This document shows, in pieces, positions 16,282 through 25,689 of a stretch of 64,000 bases of DNA; within the stretch, counting starts at the first letter, position 1, and each line of letters begins with the position of its first letter. The position numbers and the translations under genes were made by a program. This stretch comes from Aliikangiella coralliicola (GTDB lineage Bacteria > Pseudomonadota > Gammaproteobacteria > Enterobacterales > Kangiellaceae), in contig NZ_ML660171.1 of NCBI RefSeq assembly GCF_007004725.1, positions 62,001 through 126,000 on the forward strand, written 5' to 3'. The notes beneath the pieces are model-generated. The model had not been told where the DNA came from and searched no databases. It saw only the letters and a program-made list of their open reading frames with translations.

Positions 16282-19200
16282 ATGGATTCTTTATCGCATA
16301 TAACAAAAAAATGGTTGTTCGTAATCTTGAGTGTTTTGCTGATTGCGAGCTGTAAAGATGAGTCAACCGAAGAGCAAGAAGAAAGCCAACAGGTTGTTGA
16401 AGTAAAGCAGTCAATACCATTTGCTTATGTCGAGCGTAGCGTTGCAGCGCAGGCTGAGCGTTATAAAAATCAATTCGAGCAGTCATTACAAAACTCGGGT
16501 TTATCACCGCTTGATTTACATTCGCCTTACGCATTTAACACCGGTGCTCGCCTTATGGTACGTACTGGTCTGGAAGTTGATGCAATAGAAAGCGAAGTGC
16601 TATCTGAGTATTTTGGCTCCACAGATTATGATGTCAAAGATTTGAATGTATCTGCTGACGGTAAGCAGTTAATTTTTGCTGCACGGGGTTCTGACGCTAA
16701 TCTGAAAAACTTCACCTGGAATATCTTTATTTATTCCTTCGATAACAAGTCGATACGACGAGTCATAGAAGATGACGCTATCGCTAATGCCGGCCAGGAT
16801 ACTAATCCTGTGATTAACAATGAAGGCGTCATCGTTTTCTCTTCTGATCGTGACGCGGGTGACCCGGCTTTTCCGAGAGAAAATATTGAGCTTGTAGGCG
16901 ATCTTTGTGAAAAAGTTGATCCAATCGAAAACCCTTCGTTGTTGCACAGAATGACTGCCCAAGGTGAAAATATTGTTCAGTTAACTTTCGGTACAACAAA
17001 CCACGATTTAAATCCTACTTTATTGAGTGATGATAAAATTGCTTTTGTTCGCTGGCAACGAAGTATGCAACCGGCACCACAATGTTCAGCGAATAGTGGT
17101 CACTCATTCGAGGCTGATTTTGCTGCAGGCTTAAACAGTCCTGGCACCTGGTCGGATACTAATCAATGTAATCTGGCGAAACAAACTGCCGATGGTCCGG
17201 TGTTTGTCACTAACCATTACCAACTGCTAACCATTGATGCGCAAACTAAAAGTATGCAACAGTTGTACAGAACCACTACGCTGGATAATTCTGACGCCGC
17301 TTTTCTTGCACTCGATAAGTTATTACAAATTGAAAACGGCAGTTTGATGACTTTAATTCGTCACCAGTACAACAGTGTATTGGGCGGGGGCGTGTATGAG
17401 TTATTACCCGTTCAAGGCGAGCAAAATGACAATATTTTTTCAGAATTTTCTCCCCGTAGTTTGACGTCTAAAAACGTCGATTTATACCCGGAACAACTTT
17501 CTTTAGCGGGCTGGTTCAGCACTTTTTGGCCATACCGAGACGACTCTTCGCGTTTACTGGTAAGTTGGGCACAGTGTTCAATAATAGACCAGGGAATTAA
17601 CCGTTTTTGTAGCGCTTCAGATTCTGGCGCAGAACTAGATGTTCAGTATGGAATCTGGGTTTATAACCCTAGCGATGACAGTCGTTTGCCGGTGGTTCGA
17701 GTGAAAGCCGATACTGTTTTTACTGAGCTTGCGATCAGCCAACCTATTGTTGCTCAGCCTTCTTCGTTGCAAGTGTTCGACGCAGACTTTACCGATAACG
17801 AAGATGGTACCGAAATCGTTTGTCATTTCCCGAATAATTTACCGATTGCCAATGCCGGTGCCGATCAACGAGGTGTTGCCGGAAATGTTTATAAACTAAA
17901 TGGCTCTGAGAGTTACGACCCTGACGGCGATGAACTCACTTACGCCTGGACAATCACAGAAAAACCGCAAGGAAGTGCGGCTAACTTAGTTAACAGCGAT
18001 AGCGTAACGCCTGATTTAGAAACGGATGTTGGTGGTGTTTATCGAATTCAATTGGTGGTTAACGACGGGGAAGCTGATAGTACGCCGGATAATGTTAACG
18101 TGACAGTGATGGTCGTTAATAATGTGCCTAAAGCCGACGCCGGTGCTGATCAAACTGTCAATATTGGAACCCTGGTTAAGTTATCAGGAGCCAATAGTTC
18201 TGATGCTGATGGAGACAGTTTAAGCTACCGTTGGTTAATTCTAAACGCGCCGGCTCAGAGCACGGCAATACTTTCAAATTCAACAACTGTTGAACCAGAG
18301 TTTACGCCGGATCGTGTTGGTAGCTACCAGGTTCAACTGATTGTTAACGACGGTAAAGTTGATAGTGCGCCTGATACCGTCAACATCATTGCGGGCGCTC
18401 CACCGGTCAATAATGCGCCGACTGCGAATGCAGGTAATGATCAATCCGATGACCTGGGTAAAACTTTTACTTTGAATGGTTCCGGCAGTTCAGATCCTGA
18501 TGGTGATGCGCTCACCTATCGCTGGAGTATCCAATCAAAACCGACGGGCAGCAGCGCTTCGTTATTTAGTGCTAATCAGGTGAACGCGAGTTTTACGCCT
18601 GATGTAGAAGGCGACTATGTGATGCAGTTGATTGTTAACGACGGTCAGGTTGATAGTAATATCGATACAGCGACCATTTCGGCAGTCAAAAATAATACTC
18701 AACCGGTTGCAAACGCTGGAAGTGATCATCAAGCGCTAACACAAGAGACTGTTGTATTTGACGGTTCGGCTAGCTTAGATGCTGATGGCGATAGCCTAAC
18801 TTATAAATGGTCAATGGTTAGCAAACCGGCTGGAAGTAATGCGTTATTGAATAATTCAGAAAGTGTTAAAGCCAGTTTGATTGCCGATGTTGCTGGTAGT
18901 TATACCGTTCAACTAATTGTGAATGATGGTGAGCTGGATAGTGTACCTGATTCTGCAATAGCAACGATTGAAGCAAAAAATCAAAAGCCTGTGGCGAATG
19001 CCGGAATTGATTTGACCGGTGCGGTGGGGGATACCATTACCTTAGATGGATCTCGTAGTTCAGATCCTGATGGCGATCCATTGACTTATCGCTGGACGAT
19101 GACTTCGTCTCCCGCAGGAAGTTCTGTGATTTTAAATAATGCGGACAAAGTTAATCCAAGCTTTGAACCAAACCTGGAAGGTGATTATGTCGCGCAGCTA

Positions 19201-21327
19201 ATTGTTAATGACGGCAGTGAAGATAGTGATGCTGATCGCGTTAACATTAAAATAAGCATTGTCAATTTGAGACCTGTGGCAAATGCCGGAGAAGATCAAA
19301 ATGCTTCGACTGGTACCCAGGTGACACTGGATGGTTCGGCCAGTAATGATCCTGAAGGAGATCCGCTGACTTATCGTTGGACTATTTTACAATTGCCAAG
19401 CGGTAGCAGCGCGACGCTGGATAACGACGAAAGTGTTTCGCCGACTTTGATGACCGATGTGAAAGGCAATTATGAAATTCAACTCATCGTTAATGATGGA
19501 ACTAGCGATAGCTTGCCTGATAGTGTGACTGTTTCAGTTGAAGATCCGAATAACCCGCCTGTTGCCGATGCGGGACCTGATCAGCCTTATAAAAGAAACC
19601 AGACTTTACAGCTCGACGGTTCAGCGAGTAGTGACAGAGATGGCGACCCGCTAACTTATCGTTGGTCGGTTGTTGAACCTGATGTGACAGATAATATTCA
19701 GCTGTCTAATGAAAATGATGTAACACCAAACGTCATTATTAGTGACAGTCAAAATTATCGTCTGCAGTTAATTGTCAATGACGGAAAAGTTGATAGCGCG
19801 CCAGACTTTGTTGAGTTGAAACTCGACAATACTAAACCTGTTGCCGATGCCGGTGAGGATATCTGTGATACGGTTGGTGTGACTATTATGCTATCGGGTG
19901 CCGGTAGTAGTGATCTCGACGGCGACCCGTTGACTTACCAATGGCGAATTGTTGAAGCGCCAATTGGAAGCAGCAGTGCATTATCTGACAGTCAGATTGT
20001 GAATCCTTCAATCACTTTTGACACTGCCGGTCGTTACGTCATTGAATTGGTTGTGAGTGATGGTGTGGTGCTCAGCGAACCAGATACCTTAGTGGCGACT
20101 ATTGATGAAGCGAATACAGCGCCGATTGCAAACGCTGGAGAAGACCAGAGTGTGCACACGGGAAGTAAGGTGACACTTGACGGTTCAGCGAGTCGTGATC
20201 CTGATGGTGATCCCTTGAGTTTCCGTTGGAGTATTTTGCACAAGCCTGCAGATAGTAATGCTGAGCTTTCATCGTCGAGCAGTGTTCAGCCAAAATTAGA
20301 CATTGATGTTGCTGGTGATTACGTTATTCAATTAATTGTTAACGATGGAGAATTGGATAGCGAACCCGATACCGTTATGATTTCGACTTTCAATATGCGT
20401 CCGGTTGCTAACGCTGGTGACGATCAGTCTGTCGATATCATGGAATTGGTTAAGCTTGACGGAACCGGAAGTTATGACTCTGATGGCGATGATTTAACTT
20501 ATCGCTGGAGTTTGTTAACAGTTGTTGGTGGTACGCCGCCAGTCATCGTTAATGCTGAAAGTGCCGAGCCGGAAGTGACTATTAATGAAACGGGAACTTA
20601 TGTATTCCAGTTAATTGTTAACGATGGTGCTTTAGATAGTGTACCTGACACAGTAACGATAGAAGTGGCGCCGGCGACTTGTGATTTGTCTGATGAAACC
20701 CAGCGAGTGATCCCGGTTACCATTCGAGACTTTACACCTGCCCACCCTGATTTTGAGTATCACAATATGGGAACGGATTATGGAATTGTTAAAAAGGATT
20801 TAGGTTCCGATGGGCTACCTGTTTATGCGCGCTCTTACGGTAGTAGCAAAACAACAAATGGTGCGGCCTATTTCTACCAATGGTATCGAGACACCGACGG
20901 CGTTAACTTGAATATTCCGAAAACGCTGGTGATTACCAGAGAACCTGACTCGACAATTTGGGGTTACAGTAATTCAAGCTTCTTCCCAATTGATGGTGAA
21001 GGTTATGGTAATTCTGGATTAACCAATCCTGATCACAACTATCACTTTACCATGGAGACTCACTTATCATTTGATTATAAAGGTGGTGAGGTGTTTACTT
21101 TCCGTGGTGACGATGATCTCTGGTTATTTATCAATGGTAAGTTGGCAATTGATATCGGTGGAATTCACTCGGCGATTGAGCGGACAATTGACCTGGATGA
21201 GATTGCTGATGAGTTAGGCATTACTGTTGGTAATCGATACTCATTTGATTTGTTCTTCGCTGAACGTCATACCACGCGTTCGAACTTTAAGTTCCAGACT
21301 AACATGGATTTGGAATGTGTGGAGTAA
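16282..21327 (+). CDS. Giant lipoprotein: TolB-like propeller, ten PKD domains, fibro-slime domain
   Basis: 1681 residues. Lipoprotein signal (LSVLLIASC, Cys about 24). Residues about 90-510 look like a TolB/WD40-type beta-propeller (for example GENIVQLTFGTTNHDLNPTLLSDDKIAFVRW). Residues about 516-1463 contain ten PKD-type domains, each opening with a P-(I/V)-A-(N/D)-AGxDQ motif and closing with QLIVNDG. Residues about 1475-1681 match the fibro-slime domain, a PA14-like fold (FRGDDDLWLFINGKLAIDIGGIH). The plan suggests a long surface-exposed adhesin anchored in the outer membrane, possibly the substrate-contact part of the adjacent envelope machine. Ends before a strong terminator. Confidence 0.9.
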   Translation: MDSLSHITKKWLFVILSVLLIASCKDESTEEQEESQQVVEVKQSIPFAYVERSVAAQAERYKNQFEQSLQNSGLSPLDLHSPYAFNTGARLMVRTGLEVDAIESEVLSEYFGSTDYDVKDLNVSADGKQLIFAARGSDANLKNFTWNIFIYSFDNKSIRRVIEDDAIANAGQDTNPVINNEGVIVFSSDRDAGDPAFPRENIELVGDLCEKVDPIENPSLLHRMTAQGENIVQLTFGTTNHDLNPTLLSDDKIAFVRWQRSMQPAPQCSANSGHSFEADFAAGLNSPGTWSDTNQCNLAKQTADGPVFVTNHYQLLTIDAQTKSMQQLYRTTTLDNSDAAFLALDKLLQIENGSLMTLIRHQYNSVLGGGVYELLPVQGEQNDNIFSEFSPRSLTSKNVDLYPEQLSLAGWFSTFWPYRDDSSRLLVSWAQCSIIDQGINRFCSASDSGAELDVQYGIWVYNPSDDSRLPVVRVKADTVFTELAISQPIVAQPSSLQVFDADFTDNEDGTEIVCHFPNNLPIANAGADQRGVAGNVYKLNGSESYDPDGDELTYAWTITEKPQGSAANLVNSDSVTPDLETDVGGVYRIQLVVNDGEADSTPDNVNVTVMVVNNVPKADAGADQTVNIGTLVKLSGANSSDADGDSLSYRWLILNAPAQSTAILSNSTTVEPEFTPDRVGSYQVQLIVNDGKVDSAPDTVNIIAGAPPVNNAPTANAGNDQSDDLGKTFTLNGSGSSDPDGDALTYRWSIQSKPTGSSASLFSANQVNASFTPDVEGDYVMQLIVNDGQVDSNIDTATISAVKNNTQPVANAGSDHQALTQETVVFDGSASLDADGDSLTYKWSMVSKPAGSNALLNNSESVKASLIADVAGSYTVQLIVNDGELDSVPDSAIATIEAKNQKPVANAGIDLTGAVGDTITLDGSRSSDPDGDPLTYRWTMTSSPAGSSVILNNADKVNPSFEPNLEGDYVAQLIVNDGSEDSDADRVNIKISIVNLRPVANAGEDQNASTGTQVTLDGSASNDPEGDPLTYRWTILQLPSGSSATLDNDESVSPTLMTDVKGNYEIQLIVNDGTSDSLPDSVTVSVEDPNNPPVADAGPDQPYKRNQTLQLDGSASSDRDGDPLTYRWSVVEPDVTDNIQLSNENDVTPNVIISDSQNYRLQLIVNDGKVDSAPDFVELKLDNTKPVADAGEDICDTVGVTIMLSGAGSSDLDGDPLTYQWRIVEAPIGSSSALSDSQIVNPSITFDTAGRYVIELVVSDGVVLSEPDTLVATIDEANTAPIANAGEDQSVHTGSKVTLDGSASRDPDGDPLSFRWSILHKPADSNAELSSSSSVQPKLDIDVAGDYVIQLIVNDGELDSEPDTVMISTFNMRPVANAGDDQSVDIMELVKLDGTGSYDSDGDDLTYRWSLLTVVGGTPPVIVNAESAEPEVTINETGTYVFQLIVNDGALDSVPDTVTIEVAPATCDLSDETQRVIPVTIRDFTPAHPDFEYHNMGTDYGIVKKDLGSDGLPVYARSYGSSKTTNGAAYFYQWYRDTDGVNLNIPKTLVITREPDSTIWGYSNSSFFPIDGEGYGNSGLTNPDHNYHFTMETHLSFDYKGGEVFTFRGDDDLWLFINGKLAIDIGGIHSAIERTIDLDEIADELGITVGNRYSFDLFFAERHTTRSNFKFQTNMDLECVE
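17830..20670 (+). repeat. Ten tandem PKD-domain coding repeats
   Basis: Ten in-frame units of roughly 280 bp, recognisable at each start by codons for AN/DAGxDQ and at each end by codons for QLIVNDG. Repeats are diverged at the DNA level (codon choices differ), so this is an old array and not a recent slippage expansion. Unit 7 has a shortened motif (AGPDQPY) and unit 8 lacks the usual glutamine (AGEDICD). Confidence 0.85.
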
Positions 21328-21381
21328 AAGTTGATGGTTTAAATATGAATCATTAGTTTTTATGTTTCGCAAATAGCAAAA

Positions 21382-21410
21382 AACCGCTCTTAGTTAGAGC
21401 GGTTTTTTAT
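21382..21410. terminator. Strong bidirectional rho-independent terminator
   Basis: Stem AACCGCTCT (21382-21390) pairs with AGAGCGGTT (21396-21404) around a TAGTT loop, with a T-run on the right and an A-run on the left. It ends the PKD lipoprotein transcript and can also serve the convergent FHA gene. Confidence 0.92.
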
Positions 21411-21480
21411 TTCTGATTTTACAATCCCGAAAAAGATTTTCTCTTAGTCGATATTCTCAGCTAATTATCGATTAAGGAAG

Positions 21481-21855
21481 TTAGTCTTCCAGATAATACA
21501 TTCCTGGTATCCAGCTTTTCTTAAAAGCTTTTGTTTGCGCTAACTTTTCATTTTCTTCGTCAATAAATTTAAAGTTTTGTGTGCCGATGACAATAACATC
21601 TTGATCGGATAATAGGTGAGTAGTAACTTTTTGGTTATTCACAAATGTGTGGTTCGTGCTTTCTAAGTCGTGAATAAAACAAACGTAGGCGCCATCAGTC
21701 AGTTGCTTTTGCTCAATTTTCGCATGCTTCTGGCTGACGGAAAGATCGTCCAGGTAAATATTGTTGTTGATTGACCGACCGATCGATAATCCCGCTTCTG
21801 TAATGTTAAATTTGTTGAGAACATTTCCGTCGAGTAGTTGTACCAATACCGCCAT
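21481..21855 (-). CDS. FHA-domain protein
   Basis: 124 residues, essentially one FHA domain: GLSIGRSINNNIYLDDLSVSQKHAKI (about 22-47), HDLESTNHTFVNNQKV (about 62-77). The conserved Gly-Arg, Ser-x-x-His and Ser-Thr-Asn positions for phosphothreonine binding are all present. It would read Ser/Thr phosphorylation; no kinase is in view, so its partner is unknown. It is the last clear host gene before the prophage. Confidence 0.88.
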   Translation of the reverse strand: MAVLVQLLDGNVLNKFNITEAGLSIGRSINNNIYLDDLSVSQKHAKIEQKQLTDGAYVCFIHDLESTNHTFVNNQKVTTHLLSDQDVIVIGTQNFKFIDEENEKLAQTKAFKKSWIPGMYYLED

Positions 21856-22041
21856 AACTGATCCCTGATTGATTGCTGGTTAATATTGTCGATAATGTAA
21901 ATTAATAGTGGATTGTAGCTGAAGATGAGCAATTCCCAAACGTCTTTTTGAAGCTTATGAAAATTAATAAATAGAAGGCTGGGTTGTTAAATCGGTTTGA
22001 TTGGTGGGAATATCGAATTTTCAGGTAACAGACAAGATTCT

Positions 22042-22061
22042 TAGCGCCACTTTGGGCGCTA
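22042..22061. terminator. Hairpin between the FHA gene and the prophage left end
   Basis: Perfect 7-bp GC-rich stem TAGCGCC/GGCGCTA with a 6-nt loop. It lies just downstream of the short minus-strand frame at 22097-22261 and could end that transcript; T-runs are weak. The rest of 21856-22096 shows no gene. Confidence 0.45.
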
Positions 22062-22096
22062 GCTCTAGATTCCGCGTTGGCTATCGTTAGCTTATT

Positions 22097-22261
22097 TTAG
22101 CCTCGAACAATGATAACTTTTTGCGGTTTTTCTGGTGTGTCAGCAATGGCGGCATGGCCGACAGAACACCCAAACTCGTGTACGGCAGCTAATCCTAGCC
22201 CAATGGCTAAAAACGCCATACATACTTTTTCTTTTACTATCCTTATGTTTATGTTTCTCAT
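22097..22261 (-). CDS. Possible small membrane or exported peptide
   Basis: A 54-codon frame (ATG 22261, TAA 22097) with a basic N-terminus, a hydrophobic stretch (about residues 13-27: VCMAFLAIGLGLAAV) and a short polar tail with DTPEKPQKV. An AGAGAAG-like site precedes the ATG, and a hairpin follows the stop. It may be a small host protein or a prophage-end gene. Coding status is uncertain because overlapping frames here are also open. Confidence 0.35.
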   Translation of the reverse strand: MRNINIRIVKEKVCMAFLAIGLGLAAVHEFGCSVGHAAIADTPEKPQKVIIVRG

Positions 22262-22445
22262 GGTCAACTTCTCTGACAGTTGGTAAATACCTGGTTAATA
22301 TCGCGACTTGGTTTTCCAGATTATGCACGCGATTTGTTGCTTTGTTATTAACAGTAATGCAATAGGTGGGCCAATATGTTTTGTTTTTGTAAGTTATTGA
22401 TTGTTAAGGTAAAAAATGAAAGATGTAGTGCTGATTGATTGGAAA

Positions 22446-22497
22446 AGTGTCCGGTTTTGAGGTAATCGAACAGTGTACTGTCCGGATATGGGACACT
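22446..22497. other. Candidate integrase arm-type sites near the left attachment site
   Basis: Three copies of a short motif cluster here: AGTGTCCGG (22446-22454), ACTGTCCGG (22477-22485) and, inverted, GGGACACT (22490-22497). They lie about 70-120 bp outside the integrase stop codon. A tandem CCCAAATCC-type repeat (22539-22568) adjoins the integrase end. Short repeated sites beside int are typical of arm-type binding sites, but the role is inferred. Confidence 0.4.
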
Positions 22498-22567
22498 CCA
22501 TATTTTTAAGCTGTTGATTTTAAAGGTCCAAAACCTTTCCCCAAATCCTCCCCAAATCCTCTCCAAA

Positions 22568-23773
22568 TCAGCGTACATGAACAGTCTCCCAGTCGAACCC
22601 TCTAGCGTCATGATATTTGGCCGTCATTTGTGGGTTTTTGTGTCCCAACAAAGTGGAAGTATTCACGCCTTGTTTCTTATAAGTACGCTCAGCAAGAGAT
22701 CTTAGTTCATGGAATGTGGCCGGTGTATTTTCGCCCCAATCAATGTTGGACAAAGAGACAAGTTCGCTGAATTTTTTAGATAAGGTCTTCGGAGAAACTG
22801 GTGTACCTTTTCTAACCGTTCCATTACTTTTAGCATGGTGGATCAAGTTAACTGCGAACGAGTATATTTTACAACGCTCAACTGCTTCTCTAACCGACAC
22901 ATTGAAAACATTGTTTCTAAGCGCCAGGGGAATTCTGAGCATATTGCCGGTTTTTTGTTGGAATACGTGTAAATGGTCACCATCAATATACGAATAAGGT
23001 TTAGCGCGTTTATCTCCAGCTATTCTTTTTTGATAAAGTTTTTCCCAGTCTCTGCCTTTGCGAAAACGGAACTTCGTAATATCTTCTAGCCGTTGACCTG
23101 TAGTTATTGCCAGCCAAATACTATTGATTAACCAGGGTTGAAATCTCGGCCTGGTTACAGTGTTCAATGTTTGCAAAACTTGGTTGATTGACTCTTCAGT
23201 GAATCGAGCCCGTTTAATTACGATTGATTTTTTCTTGATCACATCTAGTGGGTTGGTTTCTGCTTCGCCTTCAGCGATAGCGGAACGAAAGAAATCATGT
23301 AAACCAACAATGATTTTTTGCGCCATACTTCGTTTATCATCATCGTAATAGGTGTTGAGAATACCTGTAATCTGTTTTGTGGTAATTGCCCTTAATAGTG
23401 TATCGCCGTGGAAAATGCGCAAAGGTTTGATGTGAGACTTGCGGCCATTGAAAGTGTTATATGAAATCTCACCACTTTTATATTGCTTTGTGAGTTCTGC
23501 GACGTAGTGCACTGCCCATTCTTCGACTGTTAGCTCCTGTTTGTCACTCGATAATAACAATTCCAGTTTTTGCTTTTCCAGCATTCCGTAAATCGCGACA
23601 TTCAGCATTTTTGCCCGATGCTTGGCTTTTGCAATATCAGGCCCCAAGCCTTTGAATTTTCCATCTCTTGGATCTTTGTATTGCGCGTAAACACGATTTG
23701 TTCTTTTATCTTTACTCAGGTAGAGATTTTCTATACCGTGATTGTTGAGCTTGTTTCGCTTCTTAGGAGACAC
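22568..23773 (-). CDS. int: Tyrosine-recombinase phage integrase
   Basis: 401 residues. The N-terminal arm-binding domain (about 1-60) is followed by a core-binding domain (about 83-180) and the catalytic domain (about 190-395). Catalytic residues are visible: Arg228 (TTGQRLED), Lys274 (QQKTG), His355-x-x-Arg358 (FHELR), His378 (LLGHKN) and Tyr387 (TAKYHDA). It integrates and excises the phage by site-specific recombination. Last gene of the leftward operon, overlapping xis by 11 bp as in lambda. Confidence 0.97.
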   Translation of the reverse strand: MSPKKRNKLNNHGIENLYLSKDKRTNRVYAQYKDPRDGKFKGLGPDIAKAKHRAKMLNVAIYGMLEKQKLELLLSSDKQELTVEEWAVHYVAELTKQYKSGEISYNTFNGRKSHIKPLRIFHGDTLLRAITTKQITGILNTYYDDDKRSMAQKIIVGLHDFFRSAIAEGEAETNPLDVIKKKSIVIKRARFTEESINQVLQTLNTVTRPRFQPWLINSIWLAITTGQRLEDITKFRFRKGRDWEKLYQKRIAGDKRAKPYSYIDGDHLHVFQQKTGNMLRIPLALRNNVFNVSVREAVERCKIYSFAVNLIHHAKSNGTVRKGTPVSPKTLSKKFSELVSLSNIDWGENTPATFHELRSLAERTYKKQGVNTSTLLGHKNPQMTAKYHDARGFDWETVHVR

Positions 23774-23981
23774 TTTTTAATATCCTGTCAACGATTGGAT
23801 CGCCACTATTATTATTCACTTTTGGTGGGACATATTGAGCATAAGATTCTACCATCCAACGTCCACCTATTTTTAGCGGAGCAGGTTGAATTAGACCACT
23901 GGTGGCCCAAGCTCGAAGCGTATTCATAGAGTGCCTTACACTAAATTCCTGTTTGTCCCATTCTTGCAAAGTTATTTTCAT
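23763..23981 (-). CDS. xis: Excisionase (lambda Xis-like)
   Basis: 72 residues with a winged-helix layout close to lambda Xis: opening MKITLQEWDKQEF, recognition segment NTLRAWATSGLIQP, wing GGRWMVE, then AQYVPP. It bends attachment-site DNA and directs integrase toward excision. It overlaps the int start by 11 bp, the usual coupling of xis and int. Confidence 0.85.
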   Translation of the reverse strand: MKITLQEWDKQEFSVRHSMNTLRAWATSGLIQPAPLKIGGRWMVESYAQYVPPKVNNNSGDPIVDRILKSVS

Positions 23982-23990
23982 AGTTACACC

Positions 23991-24389
23991 TCAATCACAT
24001 CCTCTTTCAATTCCGAGTCCATCCTCAGTGGTAAATTTTTTCCAATGTCTCCAGCCAGAAATAGGGCAGTGGAATCCCCATTCACGAACCTTTGGACCGG
24101 TTATAAAAATTGTCCAGGCTGGTCCCTTTACCAGTTCTAATCGGTGCGCCAGTTTTGCAGAGCGTATGATCGGGAGAAGTCGCGGAATGTGTCTAACGCT
24201 ATTGAAAGTGTGTTCAATGAGCTCACCTTTCAATAAGATTGAAAGACTCCACCAAGGGTGGTCATGAAGCGCACGATCATCATCTGAGCGATTAAAACAA
24301 TGCAGATATATGTTAAAAAAGCGATTACGGGGAATCACATACCAACGCTTTAAGTAATCGCCGCCTATTACCTGGTCTGGTTCTCTCAT
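23991..24389 (-). CDS. Phage cupin-like protein of unknown function
   Basis: 132 residues of a conserved phage type: LHCFNRSDDDRALHDHPWWSLSILLKGELIEH, then HRLELVKGPAWTIFITGPKVREWGFHC and a GWRHW end. The paired histidines and beta pattern suggest a small cupin-like fold (HDHPW as metal-site candidate), but no activity is known to me. Lies in the early leftward operon; its start overlaps the YopX-like stop by 4 bp (ATGA). Confidence 0.7.
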   Translation of the reverse strand: MREPDQVIGGDYLKRWYVIPRNRFFNIYLHCFNRSDDDRALHDHPWWSLSILLKGELIEHTFNSVRHIPRLLPIIRSAKLAHRLELVKGPAWTIFITGPKVREWGFHCPISGWRHWKKFTTEDGLGIERGCD

Positions 24390-24751
24390 GCCGCACCTTT
24401 TATCATTTCAGGGTTTTCAAATGCGTGACCAACTTTTTTAAATGCTTGTTCTTCAAAGCTGCGCTTGGTTAATTGCATCGTGTGGCCAGTCTTGTGGTTG
24501 AGTAGGGCAAAGCAACAAATACTAGGGTCAAAAGTGACTTCCAGGTTGTAGTCGTACCAGCTCGATTTAACAATGTCACCTTGATAGACAATTGTGCCGT
24601 TTGAATATTTAAAGCCAGGTGAATAAACGAGCTCTACATTAATTCTCACCGTCAAGTTATCGCCTTCCTTATGAAAAATGCGTCCATCTGCACTGACATA
24701 AATATTGTAAAGCCAGACTTTCTTAGCTTTGTCGAATGCTTTGAATTTCAT
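24386..24751 (-). CDS. YopX-like phage protein
   Basis: 121 residues matching the YopX family layout: opening MKFKAFDKAKKVWLY, the central NGTIVYQGDIVK and EVTFDPS blocks, and closing VGHAFENPEM. The family is widespread in phages, small and of unknown function. It overlaps the downstream cupin-like gene by 4 bp, so it is expressed in the same leftward operon. Confidence 0.78.
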   Translation of the reverse strand: MKFKAFDKAKKVWLYNIYVSADGRIFHKEGDNLTVRINVELVYSPGFKYSNGTIVYQGDIVKSSWYDYNLEVTFDPSICCFALLNHKTGHTMQLTKRSFEEQAFKKVGHAFENPEMIKGAA

Positions 24752-24774
24752 AACACACCTTTAGCTAATATTTT

Positions 24775-25689
24775 TTAAATCGCTTTCTTAACTGCTTTAA
24801 GAACGTCACGAACTTGAACCGGACAAGTAGCATTACCCAGTAATTGAATTGCTGGTGTCCTGGTTTTGGGAAGTTTGATGTGATCACCGAACGACATAGC
24901 CTTGCGATACTCGTTAATATTCAGCATTCGCATTTTGTCGCCGTCGACCACCGCCCATCTATCCTTAGTAGTGATTGTCCCAATGGGGCGACTAAGGCAC
25001 CGCCCAGTTTTTCCTGAACCAGATTTGTAATAAGGCATTACGAATCTATCACCAAATCTCTTACGGCCATTTTTAACGCGTTCGAGGGTAGCGGCGGCTC
25101 TACCTGGTTTTTCAATTAGGCTCCATCTGGCGTAGTCCCATTCGATAATTGAGTTAACGCCTACGTGTGGCCGTTTCGGTATGCTTATTTCAATAGGGTT
25201 TTTGCTTTGAGTTCCAATGATGAATACGCGCTCTCTGTTTTGCGGTACACCAGAGTCAGCCGCATCGAATGTGTTAATAGAGAGGCTATATCCAAGAGAT
25301 TCAAAACAAGACTTCCATTGTGGGAATAATTTCCAATTTAAAAATTTGGGCACATTTTCAATTAAAAAAACTTCTGGTCTATGATATTCCCAGCAAGAAA
25401 CAGGAGCCCAGGCGGTCGAGCGGCTTTTATGATGATGCGGCCCTTCTTTTCCTCTTGCGTCCGTATGACCTTGGCAGCATGGGCTAGCAATTCCAAAATT
25501 ATGAGCTGGAACTTGGGACCAGTCTGCCTGTTGCAAATCTTGGCAGCTGTGAATAGCTTCCGGGTGATTTAGGCTGTGAAACTCTACCGCAATAGGATTA
25601 TGATTTGCTGCCCATACGACATCTAGACCGGCCATTTTTGCTGCTTCGGTATTGCCGCCAATTCCAGCGAATAAATCTATGGCATTCAT
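24775..25689 (-). CDS. DNA (cytosine-5) methyltransferase
   Basis: 304 residues with ordered C5-methylase motifs: I (DLFAGIGG, about 5-12, SAM binding), IV (SPCCQG, about 69-74, with Cys72 aligned to the catalytic Cys; the usual Pro before it is Cys71), VI (FLIENVPKF), VIII (QNRERVFIIG), then a short target-recognition region and motif X (LLGNATCP). No restriction enzyme is adjacent, so it is a phage orphan methylase that may protect DNA from host restriction or modify regulation. Overlaps the upstream coiled-coil gene by 4 bp. Confidence 0.93.
   Translation of the reverse strand: MNAIDLFAGIGGNTEAAKMAGLDVVWAANHNPIAVEFHSLNHPEAIHSCQDLQQADWSQVPAHNFGIASPCCQGHTDARGKEGPHHHKSRSTAWAPVSCWEYHRPEVFLIENVPKFLNWKLFPQWKSCFESLGYSLSINTFDAADSGVPQNRERVFIIGTQSKNPIEISIPKRPHVGVNSIIEWDYARWSLIEKPGRAAATLERVKNGRKRFGDRFVMPYYKSGSGKTGRCLSRPIGTITTKDRWAVVDGDKMRMLNINEYRKAMSFGDHIKLPKTRTPAIQLLGNATCPVQVRDVLKAVKKAI

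Noticed and set aside
22140-22346. Alternative minus-strand frame overlapping the small peptide at 22097
   Set aside because: It starts with a helical, plausible stretch but ends in a Cys/Arg-rich tail, and no ribosome site was found; the 22097-22261 frame was preferred, with low confidence.
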